A stretch of 28,702 nt of DNA from an uncultured Prevotella sp. GTDB taxonomy: Bacteria > Bacteroidota > Bacteroidia > Bacteroidales > Bacteroidaceae. Under the pieces are notes generated by a model that was given only the letters and a program-made list of their open reading frames with translations, had not been told where the DNA came from and searched no databases. Position numbers and translations under genes: made by a program. The stretch spans positions 1 through 28,702 of the forward strand of contig CAJPTO010000009.1 in assembly GCA_905373605.1 (NCBI GenBank). Direction: 5' to 3'. This document shows positions 16,574 to 24,130 of this stretch, one piece after another (within the stretch, counting starts at the first letter, position 1; each line of letters opens with the position of its first letter).

Positions 16574-16693
16574 AAAAGAAGATGATACAATGGAGAAATC
16601 CATTCAAAGATATTTTTTTGATTTGTTTTAGTAGATTAGTTTTTAAGTAGTTTGTTTTGGAAATCGGTTGTCGGGAGACATCCGATTTTTTTT
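16574..16693 (+). ncRNA. Candidate small RNA or attenuated leader (about 120 nt)
   Basis: The interval is bounded by the consensus promoter at 16537-16567 and the terminator ending at 16693. Near its 5' end AATGGA-GAAA-TCCATT (16589-16604) is a perfect 6-base-pair hairpin with a GNRA tetraloop; the middle is U-rich and unstructured. Only tiny ORFs fit, the longest 22 codons (16582-16650, starting MIQWRNPFKD). It could be an independent small RNA, or a leader that ends early unless antiterminated, since the 64-residue membrane-protein gene starts 67 bases after the T run. It matches no RNA family I recognise. Confidence 0.5.
16661..16693 (+). terminator. Rho-independent terminator of the candidate small RNA
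   Basis: AAATCGG pairs with CCGATTT and, inside a T-T mismatch, TGTC pairs with GACA around a GGGA loop. A run of T follows. It lies 168 bases beyond the groEL terminator and 67 bases before the next gene. Confidence 0.85.
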
Positions 16694-16746
16694 ATTCCAC
16701 ATATATTTTTTTCGCAGCTTTTGGTACTTGGACGGCAACTTTTTGT

Positions 16747-16754
16747 TACCTTTG
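16747..16754 (+). promoter_or_regulatory. -7 box directly before the small membrane-protein gene
   Basis: TACCTTTG matches TAnnTTTG and ends only 5 bases before the ATG at 16760. TTTG at 16720-16723 is 23 bases upstream, slightly too far. If used, the transcript would start at or next to the start codon. Confidence 0.45.
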
Positions 16755-16759
16755 TGTTC

Positions 16760-16954
16760 ATGAAAATAAGGATTAACTGGAAACGCCTTCTTGTGTTTGT
16801 CGTGGTATCGGCTGGCTTGGTGTACATCACCAAGTCGTTTCTGATGTCTGCCGGCATTTTCTTGCTGCTCTTCGTAGCCGACAATTTGTTGGTGAGATAC
16901 GAGGAAAACAACCGCAAAAGCAAACAAAAGGAAGAACACGAACAAAGGGATTAG
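16760..16954 (+). CDS. Small membrane protein of unknown function
   Basis: This is a 64-residue protein starting MKIRINWKRLLVFVVVSAGL. It has two short hydrophobic stretches (about 10-22 and 27-43) separated by YITKS, then a highly charged tail (RYEENNRKSKQKEEHEQRD). The frame is open further upstream from a TTG, but that part crosses the terminator and promoter region, so the ATG is taken as the start. It ends 18 bases before the AmgK-like gene, implying one transcript with the cell-wall recycling genes. I do not recognise the family. The basic start and two-segment hairpin suggest an inner-membrane protein with both ends in the cytoplasm. Confidence 0.65.
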   Translation: MKIRINWKRLLVFVVVSAGLVYITKSFLMSAGIFLLLFVADNLLVRYEENNRKSKQKEEHEQRD

Positions 16955-16972
16955 CAAACGAAGACGCACGAA

Positions 16973-18514
16973 ATGGAAAAGTTAGCTGAACTATACAAAC
17001 GCTGGAAAGGCGCAGAACCGGCTTTGGTGGCACTATTGCCCGAGGCTGGAAGCAACAGAAAATATTACCGACTCACTGACAACGAAGGGGAAAGCGTTAT
17101 TGGCGTGGTGGGAAACAGTAGGGACGAAAACCACACCTTTATTTACCTTACCCAACATTTCACCGAAAAAAGACTGCCCGTGCCTCATATCTTGGCCGTT
17201 GACGAAGACGAATTGCGATACCTGCAAACCGACTTGGGCTCCACTTCGCTCTTCGATGTGCTCAGAGGGGGGCGCGAATCGGGAGGAAGATACAACATGC
17301 ACGAGAAGCAATTGCTCTCGAACGTGATACGCGAACTGCCCAACATACAGATTAGAGGGGCGCGCGGACTGGATTGGCAGGTATGTTATCCGCAGCCAGA
17401 GTTTGACGTTGACAGCGTGCTTTTCGACCTCAACTATTTCAAATACTGCTTCCTTAAAGCCACAGAGCTGGAATTTCACGAGCTTAAACTTGAGGCCAAC
17501 TTCCGACTTTTCGCCAAAGACCTAACCTCGGAGAAAAGCGAAAGCTTTCTTTATCGCGACTTCCAGGCACGCAACGTGATGCTTGATGCAAACGGCAAGC
17601 CATATTTCATCGACTATCAAGGCGGCCGAAAAGGACCTTTCTATTACGACTTGGCCTCCTTTCTTTGGCAGGCTGCAGCCAAATATCCCTTTAAGCTGCG
17701 GCGCGAACTGGTTTACGAGTACTACAACTCACTGAAAAACTACACCGAAGTGCCATCGGTAAGGCATTTTGTGGAGCGGCTGAGCCTCTTCGTGCTGTTC
17801 AGGACAATGCAAGTTTTAGGCGCATACGGCTTCCGCGGCTACTTCGAACACAAGAAACATTTCATCAACAGCATCCCTCCCGCCATAGACAACTTGCGCG
17901 AATTGCTGAAACTCAAGAAGTTTTTCCCCTACCCTTACATGATGGACATGCTGAGACGACTCACCGAGTTGCCGCAGTTTGCCCACATAGAAGAGCCTGC
18001 CTTGAGCCGCGCCGATGGCTTTAAGACCACGCCGCACACCGTATATAAGGCGCATCCACAAGATGGTCCCGCAACGTTTTCTAAATACGATGGCAAAGGG
18101 CCGCTGGTGGTTACGGTCTATAGTTTCTCTTATCGCAAGGGCATTCCCGAAGACTCCTCGGGCAATGGCGGCGGATATGTCTTCGATTGTCGCTCTACCC
18201 ACAACCCCGGACGTTACGAACCATACAAGCAATTAACGGGACTTGACGAGCCTGTTATCCGCTTCTTGGAAGACGATGGCGAGATACTTAACTTCCTTGA
18301 TGGCGTGTATGCCTTGGCCGACCACCACGTTAGACGATACATACAGCGTGGGTTTACCAGCTTGATGTTTTGCTTTGGCTGCACGGGCGGCCAGCATCGC
18401 AGCGTGTATTCGGCCCAACACCTGGCCGAACACCTGCACAAAAAGTTCGGGGTTGAGGTGAAAGTGGTGCACCGCGAGCAAGACATCAGTTCGGTGCTGC
18501 CAGCTAAAAGGTAG
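16973..18514 (+). CDS. AmgK-like amino-sugar kinase fused to a RapZ C-terminal domain
   Basis: This is a 513-residue two-domain protein. Residues about 20-315 are an aminoglycoside-phosphotransferase fold: GSNRKYYRL at 26-34, the catalytic loop YRDFQARN at 194-201, and the metal motif IDYQGGRKGPFYYD at 213-226. This pattern resembles AmgK, the anomeric MurNAc/GlcNAc kinase of Pseudomonas. Residues about 378-503 match the RapZ C-terminal domain: NPGRYEPYKQLTGLDEPV, then GCTGGQHRSVYSAQHLA at 469-485. In E. coli RapZ this domain binds glucosamine-6-phosphate and the small RNAs GlmY/GlmZ. RapZ's N-terminal P-loop domain is absent. A MurU-like gene follows, supporting a role in MurNAc recycling. 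Sugar specificity and the role of the RapZ part are inferred. Confidence 0.85.
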   Translation: MEKLAELYKRWKGAEPALVALLPEAGSNRKYYRLTDNEGESVIGVVGNSRDENHTFIYLTQHFTEKRLPVPHILAVDEDELRYLQTDLGSTSLFDVLRGGRESGGRYNMHEKQLLSNVIRELPNIQIRGARGLDWQVCYPQPEFDVDSVLFDLNYFKYCFLKATELEFHELKLEANFRLFAKDLTSEKSESFLYRDFQARNVMLDANGKPYFIDYQGGRKGPFYYDLASFLWQAAAKYPFKLRRELVYEYYNSLKNYTEVPSVRHFVERLSLFVLFRTMQVLGAYGFRGYFEHKKHFINSIPPAIDNLRELLKLKKFFPYPYMMDMLRRLTELPQFAHIEEPALSRADGFKTTPHTVYKAHPQDGPATFSKYDGKGPLVVTVYSFSYRKGIPEDSSGNGGGYVFDCRSTHNPGRYEPYKQLTGLDEPVIRFLEDDGEILNFLDGVYALADHHVRRYIQRGFTSLMFCFGCTGGQHRSVYSAQHLAEHLHKKFGVEVKVVHREQDISSVLPAKR

Positions 18515-18547
18515 CCAGACAACCCGTTACATCGTCACTAAAAGGCA

Positions 18548-18588
18548 CGGCAAACCCTTTGCCGACTGAAAAAATATCGCTAATTTTG
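18548..18588 (+). promoter_or_regulatory. Promoter of the MurU-like gene with palindrome over the -33 box
   Basis: TTTG at 18558-18561, 19 bases, then TAATTTTG at 18581-18588: an exact Bacteroidetes promoter, with a leader of about 23 bases. The -33 TTTG lies inside a perfect inverted repeat CGGCAAA-CCC-TTTGCCG (18548-18564), a plausible operator. Confidence 0.7.
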
Positions 18589-18617
18589 CAAAATAATAAA
18601 ACAGAAAAGGCACAAGA

Positions 18618-19400
18618 ATGATGCAAGCAATGATTTTTGCGGCAGGCTTGGGAACAAGACTAAAACCGCTTACCGACAGCATACCTAAGGCTTTGGTTGA
18701 GGTTGGCGGCCAAACTTTGCTGCAACGAACCATCGAAAGGCTAAGGGCTTGCGGTGCAAGACGTGTGGTGATAAATGTTCATCACTTTGCAAAAGACATC
18801 ATAGACTATCTTCAAGCACACGAAAACTTCGGCATGGAGATTGCCATTAGCGATGAATCGCAAGGATTACTCGAAACGGGCGGTGGACTGAAAAAGGCTG
18901 GATGCTTGTTTTTGTCCACAGACAACATCCTTATTCACAACGTTGACATCATCAGCAACGTAGACTTGCAAGCCTTTTATGCCCATCAAGGGCAAGCCGA
19001 TGCTTTGCTTCTTGTGAGTCAACGCCAGACAAAACGCTACCTCCTATTTGACGATGAAATGCAGCTTGTGGGCTGGACAAACGTGGAAACGGGAGAAGTG
19101 CGCTCGCCTTACCCCCATCTTCAACCGCAAACATGCAAGAAACTGGCTTTCGCCGGCATACATTCGTTCTCGCCAAGGCTGTTGGCCAGCATGGATAGCT
19201 ACCCCGACAGGTTCAGCATCATCGACTTCTACCTGGACCAATGTGCCCGAAACGACATCAGCGGATACGAACAAAAGGGGTTGCAACTGCTCGATGTGGG
19301 TAAGCTAGACACGCTCGAACGCCTGCCTAAACCCCACGCAAATGGCGACATCATCAGCGATGCAGACATCCTAAAACATTTAATGCGCAATAATCACTAA
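18618..19400 (+). CDS. MurU-like sugar-1-phosphate nucleotidyltransferase
   Basis: This is a 260-residue single-domain NTP transferase. The nucleotide-binding signature AAGLGTRLKPLTDSIPKAL is at 8-26, and IHNVDIISN around 111-119 supplies the metal-binding Asp. GLLETGGGLKKA (about 83-94) matches the family's ETGGGL segment. Length and motifs fit MurU, which makes UDP-MurNAc from MurNAc-1-phosphate. There is no left-handed beta-helix acetyltransferase part, which excludes GlmU. It follows the AmgK-like gene, with its own promoter between them. A double ATG (18618, 18621) makes the start ambiguous by one residue. A glucose- or mannose-1-phosphate role cannot be ruled out from sequence alone. 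Confidence 0.85.
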   Translation: MMQAMIFAAGLGTRLKPLTDSIPKALVEVGGQTLLQRTIERLRACGARRVVINVHHFAKDIIDYLQAHENFGMEIAISDESQGLLETGGGLKKAGCLFLSTDNILIHNVDIISNVDLQAFYAHQGQADALLLVSQRQTKRYLLFDDEMQLVGWTNVETGEVRSPYPHLQPQTCKKLAFAGIHSFSPRLLASMDSYPDRFSIIDFYLDQCARNDISGYEQKGLQLLDVGKLDTLERLPKPHANGDIISDADILKHLMRNNH

Positions 19401-19465
19401 GGGTCTTCGTCGCGCTTGCTAGGCTTGGAAGCGAACGAGGAACTCATTTCATACTCAACCACAAC

Positions 19466-21010
19466 ATGCAACAAAAAATCATCATCTTGGATTTTGGGTC
19501 GCAAACCACGCAACTGATTGGACGCCGCGTGCGCGAACTCGACACTTTCTGCGAAATCTTGCCGTATAACAAGTTTCCAAAAGACGACCCTTCCGTCATT
19601 GGCGTTATCCTTAGCGGCTCACCCTACTCCGTTCACGACAAAGAAGCGTTCAAAGTAGAACTCAACGACTTCATTGGAAAGTATCCTGTGCTGGGCATTT
19701 GCTATGGCGCACAGTTCATTTCGCAAGCCAATGGAGGTAAGGTGGAACCAACTGGGACACGCGAATACGGACGCGCGCACCTGCAAGATATTTGTCTTGA
19801 CAACCCTTTGTTTGCAGGTTTCGAACCTAACTCGCAGGTGTGGATGAGCCACGGCGACACCATTACCGCCCTACCCGAGGGCTATCGCCGCATCGCTTCG
19901 ACCAATGATGTGAAGTATGCCGCATACGCTAGCGAGCAAAATCCCGTTTGGGCAGTTCAGTTTCACCCCGAAGTGTTCCATACCTCACAAGGGAAAACGC
20001 TGCTAAAGAACTTTGTCGTTGACATCTGCGGCAGCAAACAGCAGTGGAGTGCCGCATCGTTTGTGGAGAGTACAGTCAACGAACTGAAAGCCGAATTGGG
20101 CAACGACCGCGTTATTCTTGGGCTTAGCGGAGGTGTAGACTCCAGTGTTTGTGCTGCATTGCTTAACCGTGCCATCGGTAGAAACCTCACTTGCATCTTT
20201 GTAGACCACGGCATGTTGCGCAAAAATGAGTTCCAAAAGGTTATGGAAGCCTACCAAGGACTGGGACTTAACGTGATTGGAGTGGACGCAAGCGAGAAGT
20301 TTTTCGCCGACTTAGCGGGCGTTAGCGACCCCGAAGAGAAAAGAAAGATTATCGGACGCGACTTTGTCGAGGTGTTCAATGCCGAAGCAAAGAAGATTAC
20401 GGATGCCAAATGGTTGGCCCAAGGCACCATTTATCCCGACCGCATTGAAAGCTTAAGCATCACAGGAATGGTTATTAAGAGCCACCACAACGTGGGCGGA
20501 CTGCCTAAAGAGATGCATTTGCAGCTTTGCGAGCCGCTGAAATGGCTGTTTAAAGATGAAGTGAGGCGCGTTGGTTTAGAAATGGGAATGCCACAAAGAC
20601 TCATTAAGCGGCATCCTTTCCCAGGACCAGGACTTGCCGTGCGCATCTTGGGCGACATTACACGCGAAAAAGTGCGCATTCTGCAAGAAGCCGATGACAT
20701 TTACATTGAAAACATGCACAACTACATTTGCGAAGACGGCCAAGAGCTGTACAACAAGATATGGCAAGCTGGAACCATCTTGCTCTCGTCGGTTAGAAGT
20801 GTGGGCGTTATGGGCGATGAGCGCACCTATGAGCATCCAGTGGCCCTGCGTGCAGTGACAAGTACCGATGCCATGACGGCCGATTGGGCACATCTTCCCT
20901 ACGATTTCATGGCCAAAGTGTCTAACGAAATCATCAATAAGGTGAAAGGCGTTAACCGCGTGTGCTACGACATATCCTCAAAACCGCCTTCGACCATCGA
21001 GTGGGAATAA
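19466..21010 (+). CDS. guaA: GMP synthase (glutamine-hydrolysing)
   Basis: GuaA makes GMP from XMP, ATP and glutamine, the last step of guanine nucleotide synthesis. The protein has 514 residues. The N-terminal class I glutaminase has Cys79 in GICYGAQF and His167/Glu169 in QFHPEVFH. The ATP-pyrophosphatase P-loop SGGVDSS is at 221-227. LAQGTIYPDRIES follows in the middle. The dimerisation domain ends RVCYDISSKPPSTIEWE, the invariant GuaA C-terminus. It lies 65 bases after the MurU-like gene with no promoter box seen, so it may be read from upstream. A strong terminator follows. No guanine riboswitch is visible. Confidence 0.97.
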   Translation: MQQKIIILDFGSQTTQLIGRRVRELDTFCEILPYNKFPKDDPSVIGVILSGSPYSVHDKEAFKVELNDFIGKYPVLGICYGAQFISQANGGKVEPTGTREYGRAHLQDICLDNPLFAGFEPNSQVWMSHGDTITALPEGYRRIASTNDVKYAAYASEQNPVWAVQFHPEVFHTSQGKTLLKNFVVDICGSKQQWSAASFVESTVNELKAELGNDRVILGLSGGVDSSVCAALLNRAIGRNLTCIFVDHGMLRKNEFQKVMEAYQGLGLNVIGVDASEKFFADLAGVSDPEEKRKIIGRDFVEVFNAEAKKITDAKWLAQGTIYPDRIESLSITGMVIKSHHNVGGLPKEMHLQLCEPLKWLFKDEVRRVGLEMGMPQRLIKRHPFPGPGLAVRILGDITREKVRILQEADDIYIENMHNYICEDGQELYNKIWQAGTILLSSVRSVGVMGDERTYEHPVALRAVTSTDAMTADWAHLPYDFMAKVSNEIINKVKGVNRVCYDISSKPPSTIEWE

Positions 21011-21061
21011 TAATAATAATACACCGGCAAGGCTTACGCTTTCAGGGCAGAATGACAATGA

Positions 21062-21102
21062 GAAGTGGATTCGAGCAAGGCTCGGGTCCACTTCTTTTTT
21101 TT
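21062..21102 (+). terminator. guaA rho-independent terminator
   Basis: GAAGTGGATTCGAGC-AAG-GCTCGGGTCCACTTC forms a 15-base-pair stem (two G-U pairs) with a 3-base loop, followed by eight T, 51 bases after the guaA stop. Confidence 0.95.
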
Positions 21103-21153
21103 CACTTCATGCAAAACGTGTGTTGCAATTGTGCGCGTTTCGTTATTTATGCG

Positions 21154-21161
21154 TATCTTTG
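21154..21161 (+). promoter_or_regulatory. Putative promoter of the small ORF-serB unit, -7 box
   Basis: TATCTTTG matches TAnnTTTG. The -33 region has only a partial match (TTGT, 21129-21132, 21 bases upstream). Predicted start is near 21168, a 14-base leader before the small ORF at 21182. Confidence 0.5.
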
Positions 21162-21181
21162 TCCATGTAAAATAGTTACAC

Positions 21182-21337
21182 ATGGCAAAGACTTTCACCA
21201 CTTTCGGCAACACATCCGACGAATTTCGCCGCGAAGAACTGGTGCGCAAGATAGAACACGCACTGCAAGAACTCACCCTTGGCGAACTTGAGGCACTTTA
21301 TTACGACATGATTTCGAAAGACTATCTAAGAGACTAA
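21182..21337 (+). CDS. Small protein of unknown function upstream of serB
   Basis: This ORF of 51 residues starts MAKTFTTFGNTSDEFRREEL and ends YYDMISKDYLRD. It is acidic and soluble-looking, with a likely amphipathic helix over the middle (EELVRKIEHALQELTLGELEAL). Three things support it as real. A -7 box lies 20 bases ahead, its stop is 5 bases before the serB ATG, and its composition is protein-like. It matches no family I can name. The tight spacing suggests translation coupled with serB. Confidence 0.65.
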   Translation: MAKTFTTFGNTSDEFRREELVRKIEHALQELTLGELEALYYDMISKDYLRD

Positions 21338-21342
21338 GGCTT

Positions 21343-22575
21343 ATGAATACGAAAAAGAACAAGGAAGAACAAATCCTAATCCGCATCACAGGGCAAGACC
21401 GACCGGGACTTACCGCCTCTGTTATGAAAATTCTTGCACGTCACGACGCGCAGATATTAGACATCGGCCAGGCAGACATACACAGTTCACTCTCGTTGGG
21501 CATCCTCATTCGCATAGACGACAACCACTCGGGACAGGTGATGAAAGAGCTTCTCTTCAAGGCAACCGAGCTGAATGTGCATATCGGCTTCGAACCCATC
21601 GGAGATGAGCAGTACGAAGACTGGGTACAAAAACAAGGCAAGAACCGTTACATCCTCACACTTATTGGCCGTAGCCTATCGGCAAAGCAGATTGAGGCTG
21701 CCACAAAGGTGATTTCATCACAAGGACTCAACATCGACTCCATACTCCGACTAACGGGACGCATCAGCATCATGCATCCCGACAAGAATGTTCGCGCCTG
21801 CATCGAGTTCTCGTTGCGAGGAACTCCACAAGACCGCTCGGCCATGCAGAACCAATTGATGACGCTTTCAGCCGAAATGGGCATCGACTTCTCGTTCCAA
21901 AAAGACGATATGTATCGCCGCATGCGCCGATTAATCTGCTTCGACATGGACTCTACGCTCATTCAAACCGAGTGCATCGATGAATTGGCTATGCGAGCTG
22001 GCGTGGGCGACCAAGTGAAAGCCATCACAGAGAGTGCAATGAGGGGCGAAATAGACTTTAAGGAGAGTTTCAGAAAACGCGTTGCTCTGCTCAAAGGCCT
22101 TGATGCTGAGGTGATGAAAGACATTGCCGAGCACATGCCCATCACAGAAGGCGTTGACAGATTGATGTCTGTACTGAAGCGTTACGGCTATAAAATTGCC
22201 ATATTAAGCGGTGGATTTACCTATTTTGGAGAATTTTTGCAGCGCAAATACGGCATCGACTATGTGTATGCCAACGAATTGGAAGTGGACGAAAACCGCA
22301 AACTCACAGGAAACTACGTGGGAGAAATTGTTGACGGACACAGAAAGGCAGAGCTGCTGAAACTGATTGCGCAAGTGGAAAAGGTAAATCTTGCTCAAAC
22401 AATCGCCGTTGGAGACGGTGCTAACGACCTTCCCATGATTTCGGAAGCTGGCCTTGGCATCGCTTTCCACGCCAAGCCACGTGTTGTGGCCAACGCACAA
22501 CAATCCATCAACACCATCGGACTAGACGGCGTGCTGTATTTTCTAGGGTTCAAAGACAGCTACATCAACGCTTAG
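21343..22575 (+). CDS. serB: Phosphoserine phosphatase SerB with N-terminal ACT domains
   Basis: SerB hydrolyses O-phosphoserine to serine, the last step of serine synthesis. The protein has 410 residues. The N-terminal 180 residues hold an ACT-like domain (ILIRITGQDRPGLTASVMKI at 11-30) and a second related one beginning around YILTLIGRSLSAKQI. Such domains usually bind amino acids for feedback control. The HAD phosphatase starts at FDMDSTLIQTECIDELA, with the nucleophile Asp201 and Asp203. It continues with the LSGGFTYF motif and the metal loop GDGANDLPM. Serine is also the substrate of Spt, encoded nearby; the link is only metabolic. Confidence 0.96.
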   Translation: MNTKKNKEEQILIRITGQDRPGLTASVMKILARHDAQILDIGQADIHSSLSLGILIRIDDNHSGQVMKELLFKATELNVHIGFEPIGDEQYEDWVQKQGKNRYILTLIGRSLSAKQIEAATKVISSQGLNIDSILRLTGRISIMHPDKNVRACIEFSLRGTPQDRSAMQNQLMTLSAEMGIDFSFQKDDMYRRMRRLICFDMDSTLIQTECIDELAMRAGVGDQVKAITESAMRGEIDFKESFRKRVALLKGLDAEVMKDIAEHMPITEGVDRLMSVLKRYGYKIAILSGGFTYFGEFLQRKYGIDYVYANELEVDENRKLTGNYVGEIVDGHRKAELLKLIAQVEKVNLAQTIAVGDGANDLPMISEAGLGIAFHAKPRVVANAQQSINTIGLDGVLYFLGFKDSYINA

Positions 22576-22601
22576 ACAACACAAAGAACATTACAATGCA
22601 C

Positions 22602-22640
22602 AAAAACGGCCAATCAATAGAAAGTTGATTGGCCGTTTTT
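22602..22640. terminator. Bidirectional terminator between serB and tRNA-Pro
   Basis: AAAAACGGCCAATCAA (22602-22617) pairs perfectly with TTGATTGGCCGTTTTT (22625-22640) around a 7-base loop. The outer A and T runs let it terminate serB on the plus strand and the tRNA on the minus strand. Confidence 0.93.
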
Positions 22641-22641
22641 G

Positions 22642-22715
22642 TCGGGGCGACAGGATTCGAACCTGCGACCACCTGGTCCCAAACCAGGAGCGCTACCGGG
22701 CTGCGCTACACCCCG
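22642..22715 (-). tRNA. tRNA-Pro, anticodon UGG
   Basis: Read on the minus strand the 74 bases fold as a complete cloverleaf. The acceptor CGGGGTG pairs with CGCCCCG (one T-G), with discriminator A. The anticodon stem CCTGG/CCAGG holds the loop TTTGGGA, so the anticodon is TGG. The T arm is CGCAGGTTCGAATCCTG. No CCA is encoded, so it must be added after transcription. Confidence 0.97.
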
Positions 22716-22745
22716 AAACGCAAAACCTTTCTTGTTTTGCGGTTG

Positions 22746-22777
22746 CAAAGGTACTACTATTTGCCGATTAATGCAAA
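22746..22777 (-). promoter_or_regulatory. tRNA-Pro promoter
   Basis: On the minus strand TTTG (22777-22774), 20 bases, then TACCTTTG (22753-22746): a consensus Bacteroidetes promoter. Predicted start is near 22739, about 24 bases ahead of the tRNA. It lies just behind the spt stop. Confidence 0.75.
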
Positions 22778-22784
22778 TATTCTT

Positions 22785-23975
22785 TTAACTTTTTATGATA
22801 CCCAAGTCAACAAATATCTTTTTCAAGATTTGTACGCCACGTTCCACTTGCTCTTCTGTGTGTGTAGCCATCAAAGCCAAACGCACCAGCGTGTCTTGTG
22901 GAGCACAAGCGGGTGGGATAACGGGATTGATGAAGACACCCGCCTCGAAAGCCAGCTTGGTAACAAGGAAAGTCTTCTCCACATCGTGAACATATAGTGG
23001 GATGATGGGGCTTTCGGTCTCGCCAATCTCAAATCCTTCTTCCCTGAAACGGCGAAGTGCATAGTGGGTTACGTTCCAAAGCTGCTCAATCCGTTCGGGT
23101 TCTTGTTGAATGATGTGCAAAGCCTCCAATGCGGCAGCCGTAGCAGCAGGCGTGTTAGACGCGCTGAAGATGTACGGACGGCACGTGTGGCGCAGGAAAT
23201 TGATGGTATCGGCATCGGCTGCGATAAATCCACCGATGGAAGCAAGGCTCTTCGAGAATGTCCCCATGATGAGATCCACCTCATCGGTAAGGCCGAAATG
23301 GTCGCAAACGCCGCGTCCTTGTTTGCCGAAAACGCCAAGGCCGTGTGCCTCATCCACCATGATGGAGCAGTTGTACTTATGCTTCAGGGCCACAATCTCT
23401 GGCAACTTGGCCAGGTCGCCCTCCATAGAGAACACACCATCAACCACAATTAGCTTCACTGCATCGTGAGGAAGGGTCTTGAGAATGTTCTCCAAGTCTT
23501 CCATGTCGTTGTGTTTGTAGTGCAATTGTTTGGCAAACGACAATCGTCTTCCATCAACAATGCTGGCGTGGTCGCGGTCGTCGCAGATGATGTAATCGCC
23601 TCTTCCAACCACCATAGCCAACACACCTTGGTTAACAGAGAATCCAGTAGAGAAGCAAAGCGTTTCGTCTTTATGAACAAACTTGGCCAACTCCTTTTCC
23701 AGTTCCACGTGCAAGTCAAGTGTTCCGTTAAGGAAACGGCTTCCGGCACAGCCCGAGCCATACTTGTCTAGCGCGTCTTTGGCGGCCTTAATCACCCTTT
23801 CGTCTCCCGTTAATCCGGTATATGCGTTCGAGCCAAACATCAAGACATGATGTCCATCCATCTCCACTTCGGTTCCCTGCTTGCTTGTTATCTCGCGAAA
23901 ATAGGGATAAACACCCGTTTGCATGAATTTTTGCGGTTCACGATACGCCTTGTATCTTTCTTGTAATTGTCCCAT
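22785..23975 (-). CDS. spt: Serine palmitoyltransferase (alpha-oxoamine synthase family)
   Basis: This PLP enzyme condenses serine with an acyl-CoA or acyl-ACP to give a 3-keto sphingoid base, the first step of sphingolipid synthesis. It has 396 residues and starts MGQLQERYKAYREPQKFMQT. It has the cofactor-stacking His region DDRDHASIVDG at 132-142, VDEAHGLGVFG at 207-217, and the PLP lysine Lys242 in GTFSKSLASIGG. The closely related 2-amino-3-ketobutyrate CoA ligase (Kbl) and BioF share these motifs. I favour Spt because the N-terminal sequence and the VEMDGHHVLMFGSNAYTGLT segment resemble Bacteroides Spt as I remember it. The divergent neighbour is a lipid kinase. A TAnnTTTG box lies about 42 bases upstream. 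Confidence 0.87.
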   Translation of the reverse strand: MGQLQERYKAYREPQKFMQTGVYPYFREITSKQGTEVEMDGHHVLMFGSNAYTGLTGDERVIKAAKDALDKYGSGCAGSRFLNGTLDLHVELEKELAKFVHKDETLCFSTGFSVNQGVLAMVVGRGDYIICDDRDHASIVDGRRLSFAKQLHYKHNDMEDLENILKTLPHDAVKLIVVDGVFSMEGDLAKLPEIVALKHKYNCSIMVDEAHGLGVFGKQGRGVCDHFGLTDEVDLIMGTFSKSLASIGGFIAADADTINFLRHTCRPYIFSASNTPAATAAALEALHIIQQEPERIEQLWNVTHYALRRFREEGFEIGETESPIIPLYVHDVEKTFLVTKLAFEAGVFINPVIPPACAPQDTLVRLALMATHTEEQVERGVQILKKIFVDLGIIKS

Positions 23976-24016
23976 TTTAAAATAGGTAAAAGAACTTTTT
24001 TTGTTTAATCAGAGTG

Positions 24017-24024
24017 CAAAGGTA
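24017..24024 (-). promoter_or_regulatory. Putative spt promoter, -7 box
   Basis: TACCTTTG on the minus strand matches TAnnTTTG. No TTTG is at the proper distance; CAAA at 24038-24041 is only 13 bases away. Predicted leader is about 35 bases. Confidence 0.5.
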
Positions 24025-24116
24025 CGAAAAAATACATCAAAACGCCTATCTTTTCAAAGAAATCAGGCTTTAAGGCGATTTTAGCTTGCGGTTTTCTTTT
24101 ATCAAATGATTTTTAT

Positions 24117-24124
24117 TAACTTTG
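24117..24124 (+). promoter_or_regulatory. Putative lipid-kinase promoter, -7 box
   Basis: TAACTTTG matches TAnnTTTG, with a T-rich stretch (24092-24100) at the -33 position but no exact TTTG. It implies an unusually long leader of roughly 147 bases. Confidence 0.5.
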
Positions 24125-24130
24125 CAGAAA

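Noticed and set aside
16652..16759. N-terminal extension of the 64-residue membrane protein from a TTG
   Set aside because: The extension is encoded by the terminator and promoter region; the ATG at 16760 gives a protein with a normal basic start.
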